Shown one piece after another: positions 42,736-54,075 of a DNA stretch of 64,000 nucleotides (positions are counted from its first letter, which is position 1; every line of letters starts with the position of its first letter). The notes beneath the pieces were generated by a model. The model worked only from the letters and a program-made list of their open reading frames with translations. It made no database searches and was not told the origin of the DNA. The stretch comes from Toxonevra muliebris (Eukaryota; Arthropoda; Insecta; Diptera; Pallopteridae): positions 60,834,079 to 60,898,078 of the forward strand of contig OY829327.1 of NCBI GenBank assembly GCA_963691655.1, written 5' to 3'. The position numbers and the translations under genes were made by a program.

Positions 42736-42830
42736 ACGCAACTATTTGTTTATTGAAATATCTCCGCGCCTCCCTTCAAATCTATCTACGCCCCCCTATG
42801 GGGGTGCGCCCCACCACTTGAGAACCACTG
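42736..42830 (-). repeat. hAT-type terminus (one end only)
   Basis: The minus strand begins CAGTGGTTCTCAAGTGGTGG at 42830, a well-known type of hAT end, then GGGCGCACCCCCATAGGGGG. The partner terminus is not seen, so this is a truncated copy. It truncates the 5' end of the adjacent SINE. Confidence 0.55.
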
Positions 42831-43028
42831 GCCTAGTGGGTAGTGCACCACACTTTCATCCGGGAGGTTCGGGCTCGATTCCTATCTTCGTAAGGTGGTT
42901 AATTCTCATAACCTTCTTATACTCACTATCAATATGAAGTGTATGAAAATTATAAGAAAGAGTACAAGTACACATCTTGGTTGGTAATGGCAAAACCACC
43001 AACCTGATAAAAAACTGCCACACCGTCG
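42831..43028 (+). mobile_element. SINE copy 2, first part (split)
   Basis: Starts inside the A-box region (GCCTAGTGGGTAGTGCACC), with a B box variant GGCTCGATTCC and the body (CATAACCTTCTTATACTCAC, GGCAAAACCACCAAC). It stops at CCACACCGTCG, where a TIR element begins. The same SINE resumes at 43840-43861 and again at 45178-45255. Confidence 0.85.
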
Positions 43029-43839
43029 CACTATGGGCCAGAAGATCACTTTTTTTTGCATAAAGTCAAAAACGGCAGATATGTCGCTGAAACTTCGGTC
43101 ACTCGCTTATGATGTTATACAGATAATTTAAAAACAAAAGTAGACGTGATCACTGTACTGCCACGCCCACCTCCCATAGAACAAAAATAATAAAATCACT
43201 TAATTTTATCATTTTTTAATAGAAATAATAAACCTTCTAGGGGGGATTCAGATGTCAACCTTTTCTTATTGTCGTTTTGTCGGAGAAGTCATAGTTTATT
43301 TTCACTGCGTGTTACTTTGTTGCTGGGAAGAAATTTCTGAATCAAGTTTTCTTTTTAACCGATCATTTGCTTCACTGTAATTGCGATGAGGCCTCTTCCA
43401 ATCTCTAACCAAGCATTAAGAAGAACTTCATTCTGGAGCATAATTGATTCTGAACAATTTTTCTCAGAGATTCGCAAAAGTTTTGATAGCCAATTGAAAG
43501 TAAACATCACAGCATTTTACCACATATGTATACACTTCATGAATGCCATGGACTGCATAACATTTTTTTCCTTCACAGAACACAAACACGATTTCATAAT
43601 TTGCAAACAAAAACTTTACACATTCAAGTAATTATTTCTCATTTATGATCAATACAAATTTTCCAGAAAAAATTGCTTTTAAATTTATAAAAATTTCACC
43701 CACGAATTTCAACACATTTTAATTAAATAAAACGAAGAAGTATTTAAAAAAAGAAGTATTTTTTGAAATACTCAGAGTATTTCCTTTCTTTTTTATTTTC
43801 GACTTTATGCCAGAAAAAGCGATCTTCTGGCCCATAGTA
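43029..43839. mobile_element. 811-bp TIR element inside the SINE
   Basis: Left end CACTATGGGCCAGAAGATCA, right end inverse GATCTTCTGGCCCATAGTA; further inward GCATAAAGTC is mirrored by GACTTTATGC. CGTCG flanks both sides (43024-43028, 43840-43844), probably the target duplication. No transposase; superfamily unclear. Confidence 0.75.
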
Positions 43840-43861
43840 CGTCGTTTTGAATCTCGGTTAA

Positions 43862-45173
43862 CCCTCATCGGTCCCCTATATCCAATATGATACAAATTCA
43901 ATATATTCAATTAAATATCTTCTATAGTTATTATCCGATTCAAATAAAAAGAAGGCTCATTATTTTTGAGGAGGAATATAACGCTATATAAAATAAGTAG
44001 TTGTAATATATGTGCGACACTGTACAAAAAAAGTTACAAATCGGTCCCTGTGTATCCAATATGATACATATATGTATATTTATGGAAATCGTGAAGAAAG
44101 TAATTTTTCATCAGCATCAGATGATGAAGATTACGATTTCAATCTAACAGATCTCATACTTTCTTCTTACAGTTTATAAGAAGAAAGTATGAGAAACACA
44201 AGTGACATTGAAAATTTATAGCAAAATATTCAATATTCTTATGAGCCAATTGATGTAAATGTTCAAGTTTCATATAGACATAGTGCTGATATTGTTTCAG
44301 GCATGTATTTTGATCTATTTCTTTCCTTTCCTTTATTATATGGGCTTGAAATGGTTTGCTGAAATGTGACTTATTTATACATTTGTATAACATCGATACC
44401 TGTGTTTCTTTCTGCATTCTTATTGGACGATGAGAATGGTACAATGTCTCTCGTAAAATTCAAATTGATCCGCAATTGCAATTGTCATTCTAAAATGCCT
44501 ACATAATCGCGCGCTTGAAAAATTGTTTAAAATATAAGGCTTGGTTCGAACCTTAATCAACAGCATTTGGAACCAAGACGAAAAACAGGTCGTTATTTCA
44601 TATGTACATGACGACCTAGATAGTGTAGTGGTAGTGCACTAGACTTTCATCCGGGAGGTTAGGGTTCGATTCCCGTTTTGGTCTGTTGGTTAATTCTTAT
44701 AACCTTCTTATATTCTCTATCGATATGAAGTGTATGCGAATTATAAGAAAGTGTACAAGTTCACATCTTGGTAGGAAATGGCAAGGCAAAACCACCAATG
44801 TGATAAAAAATTGCCACACCGCCGTTCGGAATCGGCGTTAAGCTGTAGGTCCAACTATGTGGTATCACAATCGGCCGTTCAGGTCTAAGCTTGTCTCTAG
44901 ATAGCCATCCCAAACCGCCCATATGTACATATAAAACTATCAAAATATACACTCAGATCGCGGCAGCTACATAATCTAAAACACTTCACTATTTATTTTC
45001 ATTATAATTTGTCATTAAAAAAAACATTAAAAATGTGAATTGATCTTGAATAATAAACATAATAACTATGCAAATAGTTCTACACACTATATGTTTTGAT
45101 ATAATCCATTTTTATTAATTGTATCATATATGATACACTAGGGTAAGGTAATTTTTTGAGAGACCGATGAGGG
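43862..45173. mobile_element. piggyBac-like element inserted at TTAA of the SINE
   Basis: It starts CCCTCATCGGTC directly after TTAA (43858-43861) and ends GACCGATGAGGG directly before TTAA (45174-45177). A TTAA duplication and CCC/GGG ends are the signature of piggyBac. Subterminal CCAATATGATAC words occur near both ends. A 35-codon acidic frame (YGNREESNFSSASDDEDYDF, from about 44074) resembles a transposase N-terminus. A SINE (44610-44919) is nested inside. Confidence 0.85.
44610..44919 (+). mobile_element. SINE copy 3, complete, inside the piggyBac-like element
   Basis: 310 bp flanked by a perfect 11-bp duplication CATATGTACAT (44599-44609 and 44920-44930). The A box is TAGTGTAGTGGTAGTGC, the tRNA-Glu-like anticodon region ACTTTCATCC and the B box GGTTCGATTCC (44663-44673). 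It is the best copy for defining the family. Confidence 0.92.
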
Positions 45174-45177
45174 TTAA

Positions 45178-45255
45178 ACTGTAGGTCCAACTATATGGTA
45201 TCACAATGGGCCGTTTAGGCCTAAGTGTGTCTCTCGGCAGCCACTCTGACCTAAC
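45178..45255 (+). mobile_element. SINE copy 2, last part
   Basis: ACTGTAGGTCCAACTATATG then GGTATCACAATGGGCCG, ending GACCTAACCTACT. It continues the SINE from 43861 across the piggyBac insertion and shows the family's 3' end with CCTAA units. Confidence 0.85.
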
Positions 45256-45351
45256 CTACTGAAAGTCGTTCGTGTGCACAACAAATTTATAAAAGAGAGA
45301 GAAATTGCGGAAAATAAATTCATTTTCTGATAGAGCGTGTAAGTTTTTACA

Positions 45352-45955
45352 AGTAAAATTTCTGCTTGTAAAAATTTGTATCGAAAAAACTATTGTCCAA
45401 AGAAAACAACTGTCAAAACAATAAATGAATGAAATTTAAATAGCAGCAAAATCATGCAGACCAAAAAGGGATTAAAAGCAAAAATAATATCATTGTTCGG
45501 AAAACTCGATTGTGCGAAGTTGTCGATAATTGAATCTCGATACTGCAAATCTACGAAATAATAAACAATCGTTTGCTGGCTAGGTATATTGAGGCATTTC
45601 ATGCGAAGCGGACAACGTAAAAAAATGTGAAGTTCTGCAATTCGGCCTAATTGAACTTCTAGAAAATATGAATGTGGATACACAATTTTTTTTTTTTTTT
45701 TTTTTGTATAAAGTTTGTCTACATTTATATTTCCTAGGGTTCAATTAGGTCGAATTTCAACGAGTTTCAGAACCTTACTTTTTTCGTTGTCCGCTTAACA
45801 TGAAATGCCTCACTAGTTTAACACAAGCTTTCCTGTGTTTTTATTATTTTTCTTTCAAATCCAAGCGAACAAAAATTATACCTATTTTTTTTTTTAAGAG
45901 AGCTGTTTTGACATAACAGTTAGCTTACTTACAAATTTTACAAGTTTCCCGTTCG
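45352..45955. repeat. Foldback element
   Basis: The inner arms at about 45590-45665 and 45735-45815 are inverse (AGGCATTTCATG, GCGGACAACG). The outer arms (CTTGTAAAAATTTGTA, CTGTCAAAACA) recur inverted at about 45905-45955. A T run lies between the arms. Non-coding. Confidence 0.7.
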
Positions 45956-46748
45956 CGTACTTCTTTAGATTATTCTGTTTCTAAGCGAGTTTTTTCTTAC
46001 GCTTTTAAATTTTGTTACTAGTAAAATTTTACGATGTTTATTATTAATTACTTTCAAATTGTTAATTCAATTGTTGCAGGTGCAGGTTGCAGGGTTTAGG
46101 TCGCTACATAGTCCGAAACATTGTTCATAAAATGTTAAATGTATTTCTTAAGATGAGGCGTCTCATTAATCTTGAATCTGTTATTGGCTTTGAAAGAATT
46201 GGTGCAAAATTTTGTAAAAAAGCCAGCTCTAAAGCTTTTCTGAATTTTATTGATGGAATTGGTGGTACTAACGCATTAAATGTCTAATTAAAATAAAGTA
46301 TTTCAAATTTTTCTTGAATGCGTTTGTGGTTAACTCATTAAGTCCTACTGAAGTATACAAAGAAGTATATTTTAATGCAGATAAAAAAAGTTATCGGAAC
46401 ACGTAATCGCACACAGTTATTCTAACTCGAAGAGATAATACCATTTGCTGTTTGATTTTTGCATAGACCATTACAGGAAACGACTTGAGTTTCGTTCCTA
46501 ACGAAGCTCTTTTATATTTACCATAAAATCATCCATTGTGATTATCAAGAAAAATCCAAATATAGCGAGAATTCATTACAGCAAAAAAGATATAGAATAA
46601 ACAGACGATATTTTTGAAACTATTGTGTGAACGTGCCACGCCTTCCTATACGAACAGCTTATTTTTTTCACAATGTGTTTTTAAGTTATACTCAAAATTT
46701 TAAAGTTGAAAATTAAGGTCGCACTAACGTATGTGTTCTTATTTTCAG
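45956..46748 (+). other. End of HYI intron 2, with a Tc1-family end fragment
   Basis: 46322-46415 is an inverted match to 4430-4520 (TTAACTCATTAAGTCCTA, ATATTTTAATGCAGATAAAA), i.e. a fragment of the Tc1-like family. A 66-codon frame at 46087-46287 is not recognised. The intron ends with a T-rich acceptor (TTATTTTCAG). Confidence 0.55.
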
Positions 46749-46921
46749 AATTCATTTAATGGCTGGTATAATGAAAGGAGATTATGCTGAATTCTTAAAA
46801 ACTTATAAAAATAACATTAAATATGCAGCAGCGTATTTGGAAAAAGAGAATCTTACTGGAGTTATTGAGCCAATCAATAAATATTCTGTACCGTCATATT
46901 TCATGAACTCTTACGAAACAG
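46749..46921 (+). CDS. HYI: Hydroxypyruvate isomerase, exon 3
   Basis: Joins exon 2 in phase (AA/A gives Lys) and encodes IHLMAGIMKGDYAEFLKTYK, NNIKYAAAYLEKENLTGVIE and PINKYSVPSYFMNSYET. IHLMAG and LTGVIEPIN are family signatures, and the Glu of VIEPIN is one of the two catalytic, metal-binding glutamates. The donor is ACAG/gtaaaa, phase 1. About 90 C-terminal residues, with the second glutamate, are still missing. I did not find them up to 64000, so another very long intron or a location beyond the window is likely. Confidence 0.93.
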
Positions 46922-47267
46922 GTAAAAACTTTTATAATATTCTAAATATTTGAAAGAACGTTATTTGAGCCGTGGTAAACGTTTTTAATTTTCCAATGAA
47001 ATTTGGCTGCTATTGAGAAAGAACGTTTACATCTCTCCTCCTCCCCTTGAATTCATCAATCAATAGAATATTTTTTAAACTAAAAATATTATTCATTAGT
47101 CAACACGATTCTGTCAGGCAGCACATATTAACTAGGGATGTTCGATAAGAGTATCGGCAAGGCCGAAAAGTTGTCGACAATTATCGATAACTAACAAGCA
47201 GAAATTTCCACCTATTTAAATCTCATAGAAAAAACTTGTAACCTTGAAAGTTATAAATTTAGCTTAA
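46922..47267 (+). other. Start of HYI intron 3
   Basis: Nothing recognised. Confidence 0.4.
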
Positions 47268-47952
47268 GGCGACCTTCTGGTCTAGCGCCCTTGAGTTTGA
47301 CGACTTTTTAGGATTTATTTTTTTAAATGAAATAATGAGCAATAGTATTTAAACTTTGTAAATATATTTTATTACTTTAACAATATACAAAAATATTAAA
47401 AAAATATATATATAATTTTAAGTAAAATAAAATTGGTGTTACAATTGCCCTCTTCAAAAAAACTTGTGGGTCATATTTTCGGTTTTCCACTGATCTAACA
47501 CAAAAAAAAATTACAATCAGTATAAGTGTAGTTATCGGAGAAACTAAAATGAAAAAAAAATTGACAAAATGGCATGTTGTTGAAATTTACGCTACGAAAA
47601 CGGGTCGTTTTTTCATTACTTTTTATATGTAAAAAGTAAGAAGTATTCAACGTAGAAAGTTCCTGCGGTAAGCACTGGTTTACTGAATAATATAATAAAA
47701 TTTGAGACGAATCGGTCGAGTAGTTTTTGTTTTTTGTCTCCCACCGTGCAGAAAAATATAGTTTAGAGATAAATGAGTTTAAACTTCGGTCGACCATTTT
47801 ACCTGCTTCTGCGCTCACCTGCTAAATAGGCTGTAGAAGTCGAAGTACTGGAAATATCGATACGAACATTTTACAGTGTTCTTTTAAAAGCCCATGCTTT
47901 AGAAATAAATAAAAAAATCAATTTTTTTAAAAATCTAGACCAGAAGGTGGCC
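47268..47952. mobile_element. 685-bp TIR element (CCTTCTGGTCTAG ends)
   Basis: GGCGACCTTCTGGTCTAG at the left is mirrored by CTAGACCAGAAGGTGGCC at the right. The interior is AT-rich without a transposase. No clear target duplication. Confidence 0.65.
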
Positions 47953-48613
47953 ATAAAATAAACCTTTCGCGCTTAGTGGAAGATAGTATTAACTCATATT
48001 TAGCTTAACTCACGAATTTCAAATTTCCATGCACAATAACTGTAATTTTTTTTAATGTGCATTTTTTTGTTGTACCATCGAACACCGTTGAGATTTTTCA
48101 GGATATTAAGACTGACTTCTTCGAAAACATAGCAAAAAATTGGCTGCATTATCGCGTATAAAAACTTTTGATTTGTAATAATTTATAAATGATTATCACT
48201 GATAAATGAATATATACAAGACCTAACCACTTTTAATACATACAGCTGAATTTGTTTCTAACTTCCAACTTTGAATGCGATTTTACGTTTAAAAACTTTG
48301 ATTTCTTTTAAAGATGCCATATTTTTTGGAAGCTTATTGAATAATTCTGTGGTCAAAAGCAATAAACGCTTAAGTCGACTTAAGACAGAATTGAGTTGTA
48401 AATGCTATCGTGTTCTTTTTATTCCAATACACATGTACGTGAAAACCCCGAAATTGTAACCAACGATTTTTTTGTACTTTATACTAGGATACTCATAAAA
48501 CTAATAAATATCGATTGACCACTATTAATACGTACAATGCATAACAATCAAAACCCAACAATTCTTGACGGATCATTTAGCAGAGGTTTCTTCATAACTA
48601 CCCAAACACCTTC
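47953..48613 (+). other. Intron or intergenic DNA
   Basis: Nothing recognised; the small frame at 48271-48459 lacks support. Confidence 0.4.
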
Positions 48614-49350
48614 AAGATGTGGTCTGGTGTTCCGGCCTAATTTTCAAAGCTTTTTTCGGGAATTTTTTATTATAGCAAAATAAAATCAATCATTTCAATT
48701 TTTTTATATGTTATTATTGACATCTTTAACTGTACCAAAAAATGTTTGAAGTTTATTTTACGATATTTTTTTTTAGTGTTCTTACGCCCAAAGTGGATAC
48801 CTAAAAAAGCTAAGCTAAAATACCTAAAAGCTGTGTGGCTGGTTCGGGTGATTGCGGCATTTAAAGTCATCTGAAACAAAAAATTTAAATAGAATATGGT
48901 TCAGTAGACTTACCATTCTGGCAGGTAGTAGATTTAAGTATTTTTATTAAAAAATAACAAAATGGCAAACTTCTAAAAAAATCGGGATAAAAATAGGAAA
49001 TAATGATTAAAAATAAACAATTCTACTACCTGCGAGAGCCATTGGCGTGAAAAATAACGTATTAATATAAAATATGAAATAATGTATTAGTTTAATAATT
49101 TCAGCCCAATCGGCTTTATAGAATTTCTTGGGCCGATTAAAAAAACGTTGTTTCGAGAAAAACGTTTTTAAAGTTTCAACAACACATATAGTTTAACGAA
49201 CAGGCCCTCTTGACTATGTGTTATAACTTCGTTAATATTTTAAATTTTGATATGAAATTTTTGTAGTATACTTTTAATATATTGTACTTTCGAAATATAT
49301 AATAAAAAGAAATAAATTTTTTGAAACTCGAACACCAGACTACATCTTTC
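48614..49350. mobile_element. ~735-bp TIR element (GTCTGGTGTTC ends)
   Basis: AAGATGTGGTCTGGTGTTC at the left is mirrored by GAACACCAGACTACATCTT at the right. No coding content; target duplication not clear. Confidence 0.65.
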
Positions 49351-49640
49351 AATCACTTGAGACCAGGACTTAATAATGACCAATCTCATACACTTATTTA
49401 TTACAAACTTAACCATTTTTGTGTGAATTTAGCGGTATGAGGCGGTACACCATTCTGCTGATAGATAAACTCTCTATGAGTGCTCAATCTATTCACGCAT
49501 GTTATGAGGTTTTCTTCTAAAATGGGTACATGGTCTACAAATTTTGTGGTTCCGTCAAGAAACTGCAATTGCCCTACGCCTTTTGCAGCATGCTCCCCCA
49601 TACCATATCGCTGGCAGGAAACTTAAGCATGCCTTTAAGA
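49351..49640 (-). pseudogene. Tc1/mariner-type transposase fragment
   Basis: The frame at 49401-49601 reads AAKGVGQLQFLDGTTKFVDH then VPILEENL and FIYQQNGVPPHTAKFTQKW. The second catalytic aspartate (QQD in the family) is Asn here. No other domain is adjacent, so it is a dead fragment. Confidence 0.75.
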
Positions 49641-50470
49641 CAATGAAGATGATAGGCGCTTTTTGCGAATCACTTTCTTTCGTATATCGTAAATACGTAG
49701 TATAAAAGTATAAAATTTTGATTTATTACCGAATATAATTGAGTTTCATTGTCTTTATGCCCAGAAACGTTTATTCTTCGCCCAAACAAGTCTTCTTTTC
49801 TTTTGTTTATTGGTTAATAGTGGCTTTTCTTTGGCCTAAAAATATATAGAAGAAAAATACAAACGTGATACTTCTATTGACCCTACCTTATAAAGCCCAT
49901 AACCATTTTTTCTATATTTTTCTTTGTCCTCTCATGCCCTATTAATTCTCCTATTGTTCTTGACCACTATGATACTGCGTTTCATCTAGTACTTTGTTTG
50001 TTTGTGTCTGCAATTGCAGGCAACCACGATCGTTCAAGTTAAATACCCTTCTTCGATCGGAAGAATTGTTTGACTTTGAGTAACTTTTTTGAATTTTTGA
50101 AGTGAAACTTCTTTGGCGGCGTTTTGAGGGGTAAACTGAACAGGAAACAGAAAGTGGGGACGGAAGCCGTTAAAATAAGAAGAAGAACGGGGACGGAAAC
50201 TATTCAATTCCACAACCACAATGCTTCCATTTGGAGTTATTAAATAGCGAAGTGAAAAACAAAACAGATGTAAAAGTGAAAAATGTTGAAAATCCCTCAA
50301 ATTGGTTTGTTATATTAAGCATTAATTTACTGAAAACAATTTTTTAAGTGATTATTTTTTAGAATACGTGTGGCGTTATTTGTGTACAAAGAAGAATATT
50401 TATTTTCACAATAGAACATAAATGACAGATCTGCAATGAGTAAGAAAGAGATGAGTCGATATAATAAAAA
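49641..50470 (+). other. Intron or intergenic DNA
   Basis: Nothing recognised. Confidence 0.4.
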
Positions 50471-50780
50471 CGCCATCTGTTGACTTCATAGTACTATGAA
50501 AAACATAAACAATTCAAATATATTTGAATCTACGACTATAATGAAAAGAACAATAAAAGCAAAATGTTTTTGCGTTATGACTTGTTTAATACAAGTAAGT
50601 GTTGCACATCAAAAACTATTTATTATCTATTATTAACGTAGTTTTTCAATAGAAACGCCATCTATTGATAGCAATATGCTAAACATAAATACGAATATAT
50701 CAATAGCAACGTCATCTGTTGCTTTTATAGCGCAATGCAAAACATAAACAATATAAATATATTTGAATCTACCTTTTCGT
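50471..50780 (+). repeat. Three diverged copies of a CCATCTGTTG unit
   Basis: ACGCCATCTGTTGACTTCAT (50471), AACGCCATCTATTGATAGC (about 50651) and AACGTCATCTGTTGCTTTTAT (about 50708) are each followed by a CAATATG/ACTATG...AAACATAAAC segment. They form an imperfect tandem array of about 60-120 bp units. Confidence 0.6.
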
Positions 50781-51079
50781 TTACATTAAAAAGAAAACAG
50801 TGCAAAATCAATCTCAACAAAATTTCGGTAGCAATCAAGCTGGTGTGCGTGAAAATCCTCACTCTACCATGGCAGAAGAATTAAGAAGGTAGATGCATTT
50901 TGACAAGTAAGAGGAACTTTGACAATTGGGAAAACATTTGTTTTTACAACAGAATTGTACTTTCATAGTTAAATTTTTAGGTGAGAATTTATAAGAAGAT
51001 AATTTGTATGGTATTGCATGAACATAGAGAGAAATAGTTGTTGCTTTTTATATTATTTTTTGACTCTTAACATGTTTAA
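50781..51079 (+). other. Spacer before the second gypsy element
   Basis: Nothing recognised; TTAA at 51076-51079 is the left target duplication. Confidence 0.4.
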
Positions 51080-51280
51080 TGTGGTGTATTACACGAAAAA
51101 AGAAGTGCAGAGTTTGTCAGCCTAGCTTCGAATGATTTATTGGTTTTAAAGATAATAATTATATATATGTACATATGTAGATATGATGTAAAGTTGAGTG
51201 GGAGAGTGAGCTTTGTACATTAACATGGGTGTGTTTAATACACAATGTTTGAGTAAGAGATGAGTGTTAATACTCATCAT
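51080..51280 (-). repeat. Second gypsy, 3' LTR
   Basis: 201 bp, TGTGGTGTATTACACG to ACTCATCAT. Next to it is the purine tract on the element strand. Confidence 0.92.
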
Positions 51281-51411
51281 GCTCTCCCTTAGGCTTGTTA
51301 TTTACAATAAGTTAATGTTTAAATAATTCTTAAAGCATAGTACAATATAATAAATTCAGTTTTCTTTTGTAATTCATTTCAGTTTCAATTTACGATAGAT
51401 TTACAATAGTA

Positions 51412-52877
51412 TTAATTCAAATTTCTAATTTTTACTACTTTGCCATCAATTCTAGGCCTTAATTCTATTTTTGATTGTGCTACACTATCGTTTCGAGTGT
51501 GTGGATCAGAACCAGTGGAATCTGTGGATGTTGATGTTATGTTTGTTTCATGTTCGCCTTCAGTTACTCTTTCCGTGCTTTCTTGACTTGGATTAGTTTC
51601 ATGCAAAAACGAATTACTACCTCCATCGCGAATTTGATTCAAACGCCTCTTTATCTCTTTATTATTGTGAACAATGATGCAACTATATGATCGAGACCCT
51701 AATTTTTTGTTTATTTTAGCTGACATCCAGCTTTGTTTATTCGGATTTCTGTAATCGCGTATGAGCACTTTTTGCCCTCGCTTTTTATTTGTTTTTGAAT
51801 TATTTGGTTTTGAACCAGTGGTGGTTTCAACGAATTGAATCTAGTTTTTAATGAACGTGAAAAAAATAATTTTGCTGGTGACTCGCCGGTTGTTGTATGG
51901 ATTGTATTGCGATAATCAAATAAAAATCTATTCAAAATTATGTCAAAATCAGCGTGTTTTTCTTTTTCTAGATTTGCATATAGTGACTTCTTTAAATTTT
52001 TCACGAAAATTTCTGCTTGACCGTTCGTCGCTGGATGACCAGGAGCTGTTAAGATATGATTTATGTTATTCATTTTTAAAAATGTTTTGAATATATCTGA
52101 AGTGAATTGACGCCCATTGTCGCTAACAAGCGTATCAACAATGCCATATCTAGAAAATGTTTCTCTCATTTTCCTGATAACGAAACTTGACGTTATGTCT
52201 TTAGTCTTAAAGACTTCGACCCATTTAGTAAATGAATCAATGATAATAAGAAACTAAAATTCTTTAATTGGTCACGCAAAGTCAAGGTGTATTCGACTCC
52301 ACGCTGAACCTGTGGGTTTCCACGAAATTAATGAACTTTTCTCTGGACTTGATTGCAATTTTTGACACGGAATACATTCTTTGATTAGATTTTCAATGTC
52401 AGAATTTATGTTTGGCCACCAAACATATGATCTGGCAAGCGCTTTTGTTTTCACAATGCCCATGTGTGAAGCATGAAGTTCATTTAGAATTTGAATTCGA
52501 AATTTTTCTGGAATGATAACCCTATATCCCCATAAAATGCAGTCATATTCAACTGTTAATTCATTTGATTTATTTTTGAAAGGTAGAAATTTCGAATCAA
52601 TTAAGTTATTTACGGTGCCCTCGAGAATAGAATACGATAGTTTTGCAAGTATTGGATCGCGTCGTGTTTCTTTACCGATATGTTTGAAATTTAAGTTTAA
52701 ATGGTTTGATTTTTCAATAAAATTGATGAACGAATTTTCAAAAGTGTCTTGTTGCGTTACGACTTGAGGTATGCGTGATAAGCTATCAGCATCATTTAAA
52801 TTACCCTTAATGTACTCAATTGTATAATTAAATCCCGAGAGTATGAATGCCCACCTTTGCATTCGTGTGGCTGCCAT
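51412..52877 (-). pseudogene. Second gypsy, RNase H end and integrase
   Basis: Segment 52877-52272 carries the RNase H end (MQRWAFILSGFNYTIEYIKG) and the integrase zinc site (ELHASHMGIVKTKALARSYV, CIPCQKL), ending at RIHLDFA, the first core Asp. Segment 52169-51711 has the second Asp (VSDNGRQFTSD) and Glu region (ATNGQAE). Segment 51768-51412 is the C-terminal tail. The breaks at about 52270 and 51770 would stop expression. Confidence 0.9.
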
Positions 52878-52896
52878 AATTGGTAATCCTTTATTC

Positions 52897-54075
52897 TCAC
52901 CGAAAATTGTGATTAAAGCCTAACAAATATTGCCGTAATTTTGTGACACTAAAAATAATAGCAAGTGCTTCTTTTTCAAGCGTACTGCAATTTTTTTCAC
53001 TTTTACACAGTGCGCGAGAGATAAACGCAATAGGTTTGATTGAATCATTTGGAAATCTGTGTAAAAGCACACCTGCGATAACGTTATTGCTTGCATCCGT
53101 TGACAATATTAAAGGTAACTCACGATTGTAGTGAACTAAAGTTTGTTCAGACGTGATTTCATTTTTCATTAGCTCATATGCTTTTTGGCAATCATTTGTC
53201 CATTGAAAAGGAACATTTTTCTGTAGTAATTTATACAAAGGCATAATTTTATTTGCAAAATTTTTGATAAATCCTGAATAATGGTTGACCATTCCCACAA
53301 ATGCTCTGATTTCAGATGCATCTTTTGGTACTGGTGCATTCAAAACATTGGAAATTCTCTCGTTCGTTTTGCTTAGGCCATTTTTGTCAATGGTAAAACC
53401 AAGATACGAAATCTTTTGTTGAAAGAAAACACATTTTTTTAAATTTAGTTTTAAATTTGTAGATTTAAATTTGTTCAAAACCGCTCTTAAATTCTTGACG
53501 TGGTCATGGAAATTTTTCCCTGTGACAGTAATATCGTCTTGATAAATGACAACGTTGGGAATCCCTCGCAATAAATTTTCAACTGTTTTTTGAAAGATTG
53601 CAGCAGCTGGTTTGATACCAAAAGGCATTCGTTTAACCTTCAAAGTTCCTATGTGTGTACTTAACGCACATACAAGTTGAGAGCTATCATCCAGAACTAA
53701 TTGATTGTACGCATTCGTTAAATCTAGTTTTGTGAAAAGTTCACCGCCTTCTAGTGAGGTAAATATTTCGTCTATGCGAGGTAGTGGATATTTAACGTCA
53801 ACAAGAAACTTATTGATAGTTACTTTATAGTCTCCACAAATTCTGAAGGTGCCATCTGGCTTTGGAACCGGGACAAGTGGTGTTCCCCATTCAGAATGGT
53901 CTACTAACTATAAAACATCATTTTTAATCAAGTCGCGTAATTGCTTTTCAATGTCTCCTTTCCATGCGATTGGTAAAGGTCGAGGTTTAAAGAATGTTGG
54001 TTTCGCATCATCAGACATTTGTAAATTAATTTTCTGACCATTGAATTTCCCTAATTTGTTGTTGAAAACATCACT
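52897..54075 (-). pseudogene. Second gypsy, reverse transcriptase
   Basis: Segment 54435-53908 includes the start of RT (FKPRPLPIAWKGDIEKQL). Segment 53643-52897 has VVIYQDDITVTG, where the family YxDD is YQDD, then KCVFFQQKISYLGFTIDKNG and RNase H start (LILSTDASNNVIAGVLL, CSTLEKEALAI). The intervening part holds an in-frame break near 53640-53910. Confidence 0.9.

Noticed and set aside
44610..44685. Functional tRNA-Glu gene
   Set aside because: The tRNA-like part has A and B boxes but continues into a SINE body, lies between an 11-bp target duplication and has relatives at 28416 and 42831; it is a SINE head.
46087..46287. Exon or small gene of 66 codons
   Set aside because: No family recognised, no splice support in the HYI frame, and it sits in intron 2 between repeat fragments.
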